The position numbers were made by a program, and so were the translations under genes. Shown here one piece after another: positions 1 through 10,899 of a DNA stretch of 64,000 nucleotides (position 1 is its first letter; the number at the start of each line of letters is the position of its first letter). Source of the DNA: Liopterus haemorrhoidalis (lineage: Eukaryota > Arthropoda > Insecta > Coleoptera > Dytiscidae); the NCBI GenBank assembly GCA_963971575.1, contig OZ020611.1, positions 183,286,535 to 183,350,534 on the forward strand. The letters are read 5' to 3'. The notes below the pieces were generated by a model. The model was not told the DNA's origin and searched no databases. It worked only from the letters and a program-made list of their open reading frames with translations.

Positions 1-31
1 ATAATATAATTAATATAATAAAATATCTATG

Positions 32-335
32 ATATAAGCTGTTCACTTTTGTAAGAACACACTAGATCTGGTTATTTTGGTTACTTTTATGGTGTGTTAC
101 TGACTTTAAATTTCAATTAAAAATATTCCTTACGCTGTAAAACCGACTTTAGGTTGATAAGGTTATGATCATTATAATTAAGATATCATTTTTCAATATG
201 ACATATATCAAATGGATCGACATTTTAAAAAAATGACATTTTTTAATACCAACATGACATACAGCTTCAAGGGTGCAAACTATTGAAAACAAAATTCCCT
301 CTTAGTTTGTTCTTACAAAAGTGAACAGCTTATAT
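32..335. mobile_element. MITE with ~24-bp terminal inverted repeats
   Basis: The left end (AAGCTGTTCACTTTTGTAAG) reappears in reverse complement at 304-335, extended by flanking TATA. The 304-bp interior is AT-rich and has no coding sequence. This is a non-autonomous DNA transposon. TA-type flanks suggest a Tc1/mariner-like target site, but the exact duplication is hidden by the AT-rich flanks. Confidence 0.75.
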
Positions 336-400
336 AAGTTTTAATGATATATAATAATTATTCAGATTGATAAAAGGATGGTTTTTTAGTAATCCTTATA

Positions 401-595
401 CCATGAGTTCAAACAGTAATTACATAAGGGTTGACTATGGGAAAATAAAATAATGTCTACTGCAAGCTTTATATAACAATATAAACTTATGACAACAACC
501 ACAGTGATGACAGTTAATTAATTCTAAAGCTTGCAGTAGACATTATTTCATTTTTCCATAGCCAACCCTTATGTAATTACTTTTTGAACTCATGG
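401..595. mobile_element. Long-armed hairpin MITE
   Basis: The arms at about 401-474 and 522-595 are nearly perfect reverse complements: CCATGAGTTCAAA at the outer end and ATGTCTACTGCAAGCTT near the centre. The central loop is only about 45 bp. The few mismatches between arms suggest modest age. No coding sequence. A transcript would fold into one long hairpin. Confidence 0.8.
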
Positions 596-649
596 AATTA
601 TTGTTGTATTGTTAATTTGTAATTTCTTGTAAATTTTTGTTAAATATTA

Positions 650-800
650 TTTTATCTTTTTCTTCTTCTTTAAATTTAAAAGTAGTAAAAATGCGGAATC
701 CGTCTTCACCAACTATTGCAGTAATTGGGCAAATTGCATTCCTTCGTGGGCCAATTAATTTAAGTAGCCTAGGGCCTCGGGTTATGTAAATCCGGCCCTG
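650..800. mobile_element. hAT-type right-end fragment
   Basis: The sequence ends at 800 with a terminus whose reverse complement starts CAGGGCCGGATTTACATAAC, a typical hAT end (CAGGGCCGG). No matching left end or 8-bp target duplication was found, so this is a truncated relic. An 80-codon minus-strand ORF crosses it, but the ORF is only open sequence over the transposon end and resembles no protein I recognise. Confidence 0.5.
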
Positions 801-859
801 ATTGTCATACATTAACTCAAAATTAATTGTATTATTTTCTAATATGCGCGCCATTCCTC

Positions 860-1300
860 ATAATTCGAAATAAATCATCTGTCCGTGCAAAGGAAAAACA
901 AAGTCACTTTAACAATGATACAGTATGTAATTTTGTAATTCGTACCGATTAACATTATAAATGCAGAAAGGACATTTATAACTGTTGAAACAATAACTGA
1001 TTCATGATTCAGATATTTCCGTCCAGATTTGATTTTAAAATAGCTTGGCTTCGGGATTTCTAAAACATAAAAGCATTTTTGTGTTTGTATTATATATTGT
1101 TGAATATTAAGTATGAATAATAATAAACATAACAGTTTATATATTAAGTATTTCGATTGAGAAAAGAGTAGACACTAAAAAATACCTGAATTTCTTCAAC
1201 AAAATAAGTTAAATAAAATGTTGCAGGGCTGGACACCGGTTGACTGTTTTTTTAATTTCGTCAATAGCCGTAACCAAAACCGAAAACGATTTTTTTTCAT
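860..1300. other. AT-rich intergenic stretch
   Basis: No gene or clear repeat was recognised. An isolated hAT-like end (CAGGGCTGGACACCGG) lies near 1226, without a visible partner. Confidence 0.4.
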
Positions 1301-1310
1301 CATAACCACG

Positions 1311-1494
1311 CAGTGGCTAGCTTTTAAAATCTGGGAAGGGGCAGGAAATATTCAAGGGCGGCACCATTTTTTTATCGTTATACATGTGAGTTAAAATATG
1401 ATGGTTTTGAATTGTAAAAGATGAAAGCGGGCCTTAAGCAACCCTTTGACCTGATTTTTAGGAGGGAGCGGATACCCCACTGGCACCGCCACTG
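1311..1494. mobile_element. hAT-type MITE
   Basis: The ends are CAGTGGC at 1311 and GCCACTG at 1488-1494. They are flanked by TAACCACG (1303-1310) and TAACCACA (1495-1502), an 8-bp target duplication with one mismatch, which is the size made by hAT transposases. The 184-bp interior is noncoding. Confidence 0.7.
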
Positions 1495-1804
1495 TAACCA
1501 CAAATCCACGTATGTTTATTATTAAAGTCCGGATTAAATGTTGCAATCTGAATGCAAACCAACCGGTAACGTATATTACGGTAGGAATTTGAAAGAAAGA
1601 ATTCGGTGTTTTTTATATATTATTATATAAAAAACTTATATATTATAATTATATATTATAACGAATATATTGTGGTGATTGATATTATTATGAAAAATTA
1701 AATATATTTTTCGTTGCCTTTTTGGGGGGTTGTGCAAAGCTGCAATCAAAATAAAATCCACCACTGGTACAGAACCATCGGGAAAACTTAACTCAGGTTA
1801 GCCA

Positions 1805-2155
1805 AATACAAGATCTTCTTCTTCTTCCTTGGACACTGTCATTCGTGTTGACGTTTGGCCTCAATCACATAAGTCCTCCATCTTGACATCTTAATTCAGG
1901 TCTTTCCATGTGCCCTGTATATAAATACTTGTTAGATCTTTGGTTAGCTGATCTCTCCATCTCGTGCGAGGCCTTCCCATTGGTCGACGGGTATTCAATC
2001 TTCTCTCCCATATCCTCTTAACCATTCAGTCCTACCTCATCCTCATTCTCATCACGTGTCCTATCCACTTAATCGTCTTCCTCTCAATTCTTGTGTAATA
2101 CTCGGCCTGGAGTATAATAGTTCTCGGAAATATTTGTTCGTGCGGATTCAAAAAC
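1805..2155 (-). pseudogene. LINE reverse transcriptase 3' end (copy 1 of 3)
   Basis: This minus-strand sequence matches the plus-strand LINE end at 16.4-16.7 kb. Both share the AGAAGAAGAAG-type tail, the block encoding the basic GRPRxRW-like C-terminus, and the region of the GHVMRM-like motif. It is 5'-truncated and interrupted, so it encodes no intact protein. Related copies lie at 16080-16715 (+) and 57810-58400 (-). The family is an insect non-LTR element with an endonuclease/RT ORF; only its last part is here. Confidence 0.75.
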
Positions 2156-2509
2156 AAGATGAAAGTACAAATCTGAATGTAATAAGGAACAATGTTAAAT
2201 TCGCCTATTAATTCTGACCTACGCTGATTACTAAATAATAATAATAATAAAAATAATAAAATGATTATCTATAGAGAACACTTCCTGTAAGTAAATTATT
2301 AGGTTGAATTAATAAAATTATAAGTAGGGTCCAACTAGAGATGGCAAGTCGAATGATTGAAATAATCGATTATTTTGTTTCAGTTAATCGATTAATCATA
2401 TGATATATTTGGTTTCGATTAATTAATAATTCATCGATTAATTTATTATTAATCGATAACTTTATTTTATTTTCAATAAATTGCTTAGTTTTATTGTTGA
2501 AACACTGGT

Positions 2510-3005
2510 CGGTAGATAACTCTGCTCTCTTCTTTTCAATAAAGTCCCTAGATTACTAGACCTTCTGAACACTCGTTCTCGCCTATTTGGAGAATTAAAC
2601 TCAACCGCTACTCATTTTTGCACAATATGCTGCTATAGTTTGCGTTCAGTCAGTTCAAATGCTCACGACCGAAACGTAATATTCCAGCTCGATAATTCGC
2701 GAGAAAATCCTGGCTAGTTACAGGTCGGCTGGATACAAGTCCTTGTTTCCTCAATCGTCTTTGGTCAGTTCGTGATGAAATTTCCAAAATTCGATCTTCT
2801 TCGAAATGAAGTGCGAGAAAAGTTAAGGGCCACTCACGATCGTGCAGAACAATTAGGGTAAGAAATCGATCGTTTCGAGAGCTTGTGGCTCGATGATTTG
2901 AACCAGGTTTTTTTATGTAGAGGCCAGTTCGCTGATGACGCTTTATAATAGAGTAATTAATAGAGTTTTTAGCTACATCCAAAACACCAGCGATATTATA
3001 ATACT
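2510..3005 (-). pseudogene. Tc1-type transposase remnant
   Basis: The minus strand has 110 open codons (2982 to 2650) resembling the Tc1 transposase DNA-binding half. A helix-turn-helix segment with a KRHQRTG stretch is followed by a KPGS linker, RDDRF-like and ISxRTxxRRL-like blocks, and LRFxREHL. Past the stop, the same strand carries a decayed version of the first catalytic block: the expected xDESRF becomes KNE-stop-RL, so the first catalytic aspartate is lost. The other catalytic residues are absent. Such transposases cut and paste DNA at TA sites; this copy is dead. It lies within a hAT-type element. Confidence 0.7.
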
Positions 3006-3090
3006 GCGGTCATATTCATATAATGGCGCAGCTCGTACAGCGTTTTCCGGCCACATTTTAATTTAATTGCTCAAAAAAGACTTGTAGAGG

Positions 3091-3656
3091 GACCGGGAGC
3101 TCATGACAGTTTTTGGTCTCCGATTTCATACAGCATGCCTTTTGGAGGAGAGAATATTTACCCTGTGACAACAAAAAAGGGATGGTACTAAACCCCTGCA
3201 CGCTTTCCGGCCATAGGGAAAATTGCATTTCCACTTAAACACAAAATTTTTGTGCTTTTCTCTGATTTAATATTGTTTGCCCTTTTGTCAAAAGAAAGTT
3301 ATAACAAATTTAAAGTCTTTTAAATATATGAATGCTATTCGGAGGGACCCAAAGGGCTCAAACGGTCATGTGATTTTGTAATAAAAAAATATGATTTTCC
3401 GCGTTTTCATACAGCATGCCTATAATTAAAAGACTTTAAATTTGTTATAACTTTCTTTTGACAAAAGGGCAAGCAATATTAAGGCAGAGAAAAACACAAA
3501 AATTTTGTGCAAGTGGAAATGCAATTTTCCCTATGACCGGAAAGCGTGCAGGGGTTTAGTACCATCCTTTTTTTTGTTGTCACAGGGAAAATATTCTCTC
3601 CTCCAAAAGGCATGCTGTATGAAATCGGAGAGCAAAAATGTCATGAGCTCCCGGTC
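3091..3656. repeat. 566-bp foldback palindrome
   Basis: The left arm (3091 to about 3325) and right arm (about 3422 to 3656) are near-perfect reverse complements. The outer ends read GACCGGGAGCTCATGACA, and the inner parts share GACAAAAGGGCAA and the AAAGTCTTTTAA block. The spacer is about 95 bp and itself contains another CATACAGCATGCC copy. No coding sequence. It is probably a foldback-type or palindromic non-autonomous transposon; no target duplication could be fixed. Confidence 0.8.
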
Positions 3657-4571
3657 TATTTAGAAATCTCTAAGATGGGTAACTAATAATAAAATTTTAT
3701 TTTAATAATGAGTTATTTGTTTCAAAACTTATGTACTTAATATGCGATATTATATAGTCTTCGTTCAAACGATCATAATTTATTATTACGGCTTGTTTAA
3801 TTAACAACAAGAAATATTTGTTTATACGGCGAGTGTATATGTTTTTTTATTTCATAATCGATTAATCGATTATTTTCTACCAATTTAATCGAAAATCGAT
3901 TATAACATTTCGATTAATCAAATAATCAATTAATCGATTAATTAAATTTAATTGCCATCTCTAGGCGTAACCCCACTGGTCGGTTCATGAATCTATTGCT
4001 GCTCTTGATTATATGTCAATAAGCTACTACGATGATCCTAAAATAATCGAGTGCAAGTCCTCACTATACAATTCGAATGTCACTGCACCAAAATATGCAC
4101 CTGCAACTATTTTTATTTGGATGATTCACCATTGTACATGTATTGGGCGTTGAACGAATTAAAACAATTGATATATAGCAGACAAAAATTACAATAAATC
4201 TCTGAATAATAACTCGCTACATAAATACATAAAACTATTTAAAAATTCCAAAAACATACAAAAGTTTTAAAATACGAGAATACTCTTACGCACCTAATAC
4301 ATGTCATAGTTTTGTCTGGAAAATTTAAAAAGATAAAAGCTCGAAATTCTGTTGTTTATTTACTGTATGAACCAATGAACTCTTAACGAGTTAACAAAAA
4401 AAATGCTGTCAGTTGGAACAATGTCTCGAAGTCTATGAATATGCCTTGGGCGCGGAGTGAGGGGGGTGTGTCGGTAGATAAATATATACATAGTCCATCG
4501 CTATTTCTAATGGTCGGTGACTACTTAACGTCTGTAGTAATGATGATCGTCATATAAAGTCCGCTACTCAA

Positions 4572-5640
4572 CAGGGACGGATTCATACTTTTTTCCAAGG
4601 GACGAAATATGATTTTTGAAATATCTGGAGTAAAAAACCTGGATATAGTTTTGGTACATTAAAAGCAGTGGTGGCTTATAAGTTTTTTAACAGGAGGGCA
4701 CAGAAAAAATGTATGAAACGATTATTTAAGACACAGTTATCTATATTAATAACATTGGCGGCCGTATCTGTTTTATTTTTTTCTTATTTTCTTAGCCTCA
4801 TATTTGGCGACTACACGTTTCAGATGATTATAAGACAATATCCACAAAAAAAATCCATTTTTGTCTGTCTGTCTGTCCGAGAGTCACATAAAAACGGCTG
4901 AACATATTTTCTCGTAATTTGGTATCATGATAGAGTATAACCAGGATTCGAACGTAGGCTATATGGTATTTCATTTTTTTTTTTTCTTCTAGGGGTTATA
5001 ACTGTTTATTAAAAAACTTAAAACATCTCCCTTATTATTGACTTAACAGAAAAATATATGCAACAAAAATTGTTTATAGTAAGAAAACAAATCTTTTTTG
5101 TGAAATTAATATTTTCAATTAGATGAATATTTGGGGAGTTATGGGGGTACACCCTAAACCTAAAATCTTGAAATATCTTACTTATTATTTACTTAACATC
5201 AAAAACGTACATAATAATTTTTTTTTTTTTTTGCTTCAACGCAGTTTTTGATTTCTGATTTCAATAGTTTGCACCTTTGAAATTTGTTAGTATTACAAAA
5301 ATAGTTTAAAATGGCATTATTATGTCATTTCATTTGACACTGGCATTTGATGAGTTGCTTAGTCCTAAAATCGCCACTGAACACGACAACTAGACGAAAA
5401 TCTAAGGAGACACAGAGATCTAACAGAATCAGCGCCCTTACTTCGCACCAAACGTTCCGAGTTTGACTCCCGGCCAGGGCATGCTACTTGTATTTGTTCA
5501 AATCGCCTTATCTTCATCAACGCTACCAAGCAGTGTTAGGAAATTGTAAAAGTTGTGGAATTAGACCCATGAAACTTGAAAACCAAATATTACAATATTT
5601 ATGGACCTTTGTCCTTCTGTGCCCCCTTAATCTGTCTCTG
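4572..5640. mobile_element. Probable non-autonomous hAT
   Basis: The left end CAGGGACGGATT and the reverse complement of the right end (CAGAGACAGATT) agree at 10 of 12 bases. The flanks CTACTCAA (4564-4571) and TTACTCAT (5641-5648) agree at 6 of 8. No transposase is visible. A second hAT-like terminal pair inside (CAGTGGTGGC at 4666 and ATCGCCACTG at 5370-5379) has no target duplication. Confidence 0.5.
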
Positions 5641-6265
5641 TTACTCATCATATAAGTTCGCCACAAGATCTAAATATATAAGTTAGTATAAAGGCATGAT
5701 CAGTCGCATTCAGCCAATGAAGAATCGAGGGATGAAGGTTGTGGAAAGGAGGAGTGAGGAGTGAGGGCGAGGGAGGGCGAGAGAGAAGAACAAGAAGAAC
5801 ATTCTTGGCCGCTGTTTTCTCTACCGATGACGAATATCACCTGCATCAGACAATAATAGGACAAGTTACAAATCACTGTCAATTCACAATTTCTTGTTGC
5901 TTTTAATCTGCATTTCGTAGAGTTTTAGTTCCTCACATATGTTTCACATGTGCTGTCAAGCCATTTCAGCCGCCGGGGATGCATACCTTCACATTTCTTC
6001 AACCCATTATATTATTAGATCATCGAAAGATCACCATAATCTATTGCGAAAACAATTAACAGAAAGTTCTACGCAAGATTTATACCACTTTTAGGAAAAG
6101 TTTAAATGGTACTTGATAAATGTGTTGAGCCAGCGGATTTCAACCTTTTTTAGATCAGGACACACTAAGGTCTTCTGTACATGAAGCGTATGGTCATAAA
6201 AGCGTATTAGAAGTGAGTTTCAATAAAATACATAGTTGTACAACAGTTTTGTTTAGCACTCTAAA
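5641..6265. other. Intergenic stretch, nothing recognised
   Basis: Mixed-composition DNA. The purine-rich run at 5745-5800 is low complexity. A hAT-like end (CAGCGGATTTCAACC) is seen near 6131 without a partner. No gene is supported. Confidence 0.4.
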
Positions 6266-7144
6266 TCTGTACCAAAACAAATCCGGTTGCTACTCCACAA
6301 TCTGAATGCTCAGAATGTGAGGGTAGAACTGTTTTGGATACCGGGGTATGTTGGTATTAAAGGCAATGAAGCGGCAGATGCAGCTGCAAAAGCCGCCTCC
6401 CACAGACCTATGATTAATGTGTGTTTCATTTTTCTAGATGACGCAAAGAGTCATCTGAAACACTTGGTTTTAGACATGTGGCAACATGAGTGAAGCCGCA
6501 CACAGAACGTTAAGTTGCGACAGATTAAGGGAGACGTTAAACCATGGGGTTCTTGCTGCAGGATAAACTGCAGGGAAGAAACCGCCATCACACGCCTCCG
6601 TATAGGCCACTGTTGGTGGACCCATGGACACCTCCTTCGAGGTGAAGTGTCCCCTATCTGTGAGACGTGTAACACAGATTTGTCTGTGTTACACTTTTTA
6701 ACTGAATGTGTACAGTTCGAGGATGTCAGGGAGAGGTTAGGCCTGTGCTATGACTTGTCAGTTGCTTTAGGTGACGACAGAGTACTCATGGACAGGCTGA
6801 TACTCTTCCTGAGAGAATCGAACTTACTGTTTTATGTGTGAAGTCTTGCACCTTATTTTAATGTGTTCTATTTTAAAATTTCTAATGTGATATTCGATGT
6901 TAATTGGCCCCTTTATAGCCTCTTATGGTCACCCTGAGTCTGTTCAAATTTTCGAACAGACTTTTTATTTTATTTATTTGTATTTGTCTGTGCAAGATTT
7001 CTTTTATTGAGTATTCGTATTTTTATCTATTTATTGATTGTTTAATGTATTGTTTTTAATATGTAGTGTAGTCACTTAAATTGGCTGCGTTAGGCGCAAA
7101 TAGCCTTTGTTGCTATGCGCCAAAAATTTTAACTAACTAACTAT
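6266..7144 (+). pseudogene. LINE 3' end with RNase H and zinc knuckle (copy A)
   Basis: Two consecutive plus-strand reading frames (6287-6493 and 6515-6841) encode the end of a non-LTR retrotransposon ORF2. First comes the last part of an RNase H domain with the FWIPGYVGIKGNEAADAAAK block, holding the conserved glycine-asparagine-acidic segment near the active site. After a frame break comes a C-terminal CX2CX7HX4C zinc knuckle (CETC...HFLTEC). RNase H in this position is typical of the I/R1/LOA group. A short 3' UTR follows and ends at 7130-7144 in a TAAC-repeat tail, as expected for target-primed insertion. It is 5'-truncated and frame-broken, so not functional. A more decayed copy is at 19440-20060. 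Confidence 0.8.
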
Positions 7145-7744
7145 ATCTGTAACTAATTTATTTCAGTAATCTCAGAGAGTGGAGGACGATAGTCGGAGTT
7201 TGTCATTAGACTTATAAATTCTTAAATCATAAAATTTTCTGTATATTAAACGTCTTAAGTCACTTAAATGACTTCATTATTTTAATGAATATAAAATGCC
7301 AACTTTTAGTGCTGACTTATAATGCCATCTGTTAGCAGTTCTCATTAATTATCATAAGTAGTTGTTGAACTAGGTTATAAAACTGAAAAGAGGTTGCTAA
7401 AATAACAGATTATTGAATGTGTCCTAACCTAGCTTAATTTTATATAACTTGTCTAATACTAGTTTGCCATGATCACACGCCAGAGAATCCGGATCTGGGC
7501 GATATTTCTCTATATCATATATGATAGGGTCGATCCCAAAGTGAAGTCATATTTTGTTCATTTGTAGAAACAAGCCATTTTCCTAGATTCATTGTATTAA
7601 ATTACTTGTAACTGTATTTGAAATTCTTATTAGATTTAAAACCAGGAGAAGATATTTGACTTGCTCAACTTTACATTTGACAGATCTGTATGGATTCTGC
7701 TCAGGTTTTGGCCTGTGTTTTATTAAAATCGATTTAGTAGTTCC
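7145..7744. other. Intergenic stretch
   Basis: AT-rich sequence between the LINE tail and the next hAT element. No gene, structured RNA or repeat was recognised. Confidence 0.4.
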
Positions 7745-8944
7745 TAGTGGCGCAGCCAGGATTTTGTCTTGGGGAGGGCCGAATCAAATTTCGAGGGCAC
7801 GCGGGTCGCATACGGCCCTCAACCTCATTTTTAGTGGCCCCTGAAGCGGTAATCCAAATCACTTGGGCTTATTTAGTGGGAAAAATATATTTAAAAATGT
7901 AAAATATACTCTATTCCCCGTTTCTGTTTATAAAAAAATGTCATGAAATCCGTCGGGATATTTAAAGTTCCGTCACTGCTTATCATTTTGTATGTAAAAT
8001 AGACTGCGACCCAAATCAGTTCGACAACTCTGCTGTTGCATATTGATGTTTATATCAAATAATAATTCCATTATTTTTTGATAAAAAAATGTAATTGTTA
8101 ATCCATGTATCAAAAACTATCTTCGATAAATACATATTTATTTATATTTTTCGCGGGATATATTTTTGAAGTCTCAATATTTCTCTTACTTATGTTCAGT
8201 TCTCTAAATCAGCCGCTTGGCCACAATTGGTACCGAACGAACAGACTCATGTGACGGAATAAGGATTTTTTGATTATACCTATGAAAACCTAAAAATAAC
8301 ATGTAAATATGTATTCTCTGTTAATTTCAACACTAATCATAATAAAATATAGCTTATTATTATTGTAAAATACATAAGTTATTTTGCTGTACAATTATGA
8401 TAAATTTGTTACATTTTCATTTCATTGGACCTTCAGAGGAGGCTTGCCCCCCCCCCCCCTCTGAATACGATACTGTTGTTCAGTACAACTTATATCAGTT
8501 CTTTTTGTGTGTAAAACATCATAATTTCAAAAATACCTAAGAAGATATTGACATTCACATTTATCTAGAAAATAAAACCAAATACCGATTTTAAGAGCGC
8601 GATTGTCTCCAAAACTACTCTCTTTATTATATTTCTACTATTTCTACTCTATTTCACGTTTGAGGTGTTATTTTAAAATTACATTCTGAAGGTTATACCG
8701 AAGTCAAATTTCCACTTTATCTTATCTGAATCGAGTAATTAGTTATTTAAAACTAATTTGTTGTAAATTGTTGTAAAAAAATATATTTATATGCCAATAT
8801 TGTTTACAATGAAGTAATTGAAAAATTAACTACTGTTGTGGTTTACAAATTTTATCTTCAACTCTCCGAGCAGCGCCGTGTAATCTGCTGGTTCTGGGAG
8901 GGTCCCAGGCCCGTCGCCCCCCCCCCCCATTGGCTGCGCCACTG
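7745..8944. mobile_element. 1.2-kb non-autonomous hAT, exact 8-bp TSD
   Basis: The ends are TAGTGGCGCAGCCA at 7745 and, in reverse complement, CAGTGGCGCAGCCA at 8944: 13 of 14 bases match, with the first C changed to T on the left. Both sides carry GTAGTTCC (7737-7744 and 8945-8952), a perfect 8-bp target duplication. There is no transposase ORF. The interior holds C-runs (8447-8459 and 8917-8928) and a fragment of repeat family 2 near 8150-8310. Mobility would have needed a hAT transposase supplied in trans. Confidence 0.88.
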
Positions 8945-8999
8945 GTAGTTCCAAAGTTATAATGTTACTTGTGAGCGTGGAGAATCAAAATCCTTCTTT

Positions 9000-10899
9000 T
9001 TGGTTTACAGCTGACGCATTTTCTTGAAATTATCAGAAGTAACAAATATTACTTTAATGTCAAATTTGGTACACGAATCAGAAGTGAAATAATTTTTAAA
9101 ATCAGTTCAGTAGTTCAAAGTTTTTACTGGGAAAGTAGATAATCTTTGGCCAGTTTTGACCTAGGTAAAAAAGGAAGCCATATCGAGGTGATGAGCAAGA
9201 AAAATAGAAAATCCATAATATGATTTGGACCCCATATACTGCGTCCTGTGCCTGCACCAGGGCGGATTTAGCATGATGCTAATGACGGTACCAATGCTGG
9301 GTCCTGGAATGCTTTGGGGCCCCCAAATGTTTTCGTCAAATCGTCTTTTGAATTTATGGAACTCGCTTACACCTACCCCGAGCGAAGCCAAGCGAGAACT
9401 AATCTGGTGACTATAACAGATGTGGAAAGAGAAATACCTTGTTCTTCGCTAATAACTGCTGAACCATAAGGGAAATGTGAGCTAGTATCTTCTCGTGACT
9501 GACGACATTTGTCAAAATATCTTGACAAGACCCATATGATATTCTTACTTCTTCTACAATCTCACCAACAGCTAATTATCGATTGGTATGAATTAATTCG
9601 CGAAACTTAGTAATCTTCTCGTTGGTTTGAGAAATTGAAGACCTATCTTGTGTCTCATATCATCCCTTACTAAACTTTCCACATGATTAATTTTTACAAA
9701 AATAAAAACCTAGTTAATGCTCATAAACACAGTAATACGGTTGCTGGCGTACTAAGTTACAGCCGGCCTGCAACCTGCTGGCTCTTATGACAATAGTCCT
9801 TATCTTTATAGGTGGCTCGCCAATGCGCAGGCGTTCAATGCAAGAAGCGTGTTGGTGCTGAATTCTAAATACGAACTTACCTGCTAGCGTATATTAAGAT
9901 AAGAATTTAAATGAAAGATCCCAGTGTTTTTTTTTTTTTTTGTAGATAACATGTATATTATAACGCATAATACGAGTATACTGCGTTGATTATTATTAAG
10001 AAAAATTAAGCATTTTAATTTTGACGCTAATTATCTGGCTTATAGCCAAAGCTGTTAAACCTAACAAACAAAAGGGGAAAAAATGACGCTGTGACAACCC
10101 ATGTACCCAAACATTTTCACTAGACACACACGAAATCCTTAAATACATGAAAATTCACAGTCCACATCAATTCTTATAAGTTCTCGAGAAACATGTTTTA
10201 TCCAAAGAGATTATTTTATCTCATTTTCAACTCAAAATTATAATTTCTGCCTGCATTTGATAATTTTTGATGTATTCTGACAAGTTTTATCATATTATTA
10301 TAAAACTTATAATTATAAACTTTTTGCTCCAGAACTAATAACTGGCTACTTAACACAACAAAGGTAGCCCATAGCCTGAAGCATCAAACGAATTAAGCCT
10401 TCTTGTCTGTGGTTTATTCTCTTGAACAACCGACAAATCTGAACCTTTTCTACACTTTACCTACGGAACTTTGAAAATCACACTTATAATCCCCAAACAA
10501 GAGACTGTGCAACCCGTTGTCATATTTGGACGACAGTTTTTTTCGGTACACTTTAATCTTTACCACAAACATGTTAATACTTTCTTCTTTGTCATACATC
10601 TGGCTCGTTTTTACAGAAGGATCTGTTGTGCCGAAAAGTATTATTTGTTGTCATTTTGGGCAACCATGCAAGAAATATGTTGATGTACTTGAGTTACTTC
10701 ATATGTACCTAATTCCCTGTAACACGATAAGGTGTTTCTTAAGGACAGAGAATTCCAAACTTTTTAAAGAAGGGTCAAATAAAAATAAATCCTTTCAAGA
10801 CGACGTTTTCAAGTATTATTTAAAATTAATTTTATTAGAAAACCGCGTTTTTATCAGCTAATATTGCAATACTACAAACTAGTGCTGTCAGAAATAGAC
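9000..10899. other. Mostly unrecognised DNA
   Basis: A lone hAT-like end (CAGGGCGGATTTAG) lies near 9260. The rest, including two overlapping short ORFs at 10471-10861, has no recognisable protein similarity or domain, and its composition matches noncoding surroundings. The stretch 9730-9870 is less AT-rich. Confidence 0.35.

Larger units (their letters stand above)
2336..3963. mobile_element. hAT-type composite element
   Basis: The left end TAGAGATGGCAA and the reverse complement of the right end (TAGAGATGGCAATT) form terminal inverted repeats of 12-13 bp. The flanks GGTCCAAC and GGCGTAAC match at 5 of 8 positions, compatible with an old 8-bp duplication. Near both ends are runs of ATCGATTAATCGATTA-like subterminal repeats (2350-2460 and 3850-3945). 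Inside are a dead Tc1 gene (2510-3005) and a large palindrome (3091-3656), which look like later insertions. Confidence 0.55.

Noticed and set aside
4666..5379. Second nested hAT with CAGTGG ends
   Set aside because: Terminal resemblance but no target duplication; may be coincidental or composite.
5431..5500. Possible tRNA-like sequence with GAGTTTGACTCCCGG
   Set aside because: B-box-like word present but no credible A box or stems at the right distance.
10471..10861. Two overlapping ORFs of 70 and 114 codons
   Set aside because: AT-driven composition and no recognisable similarity; length is within chance expectation.
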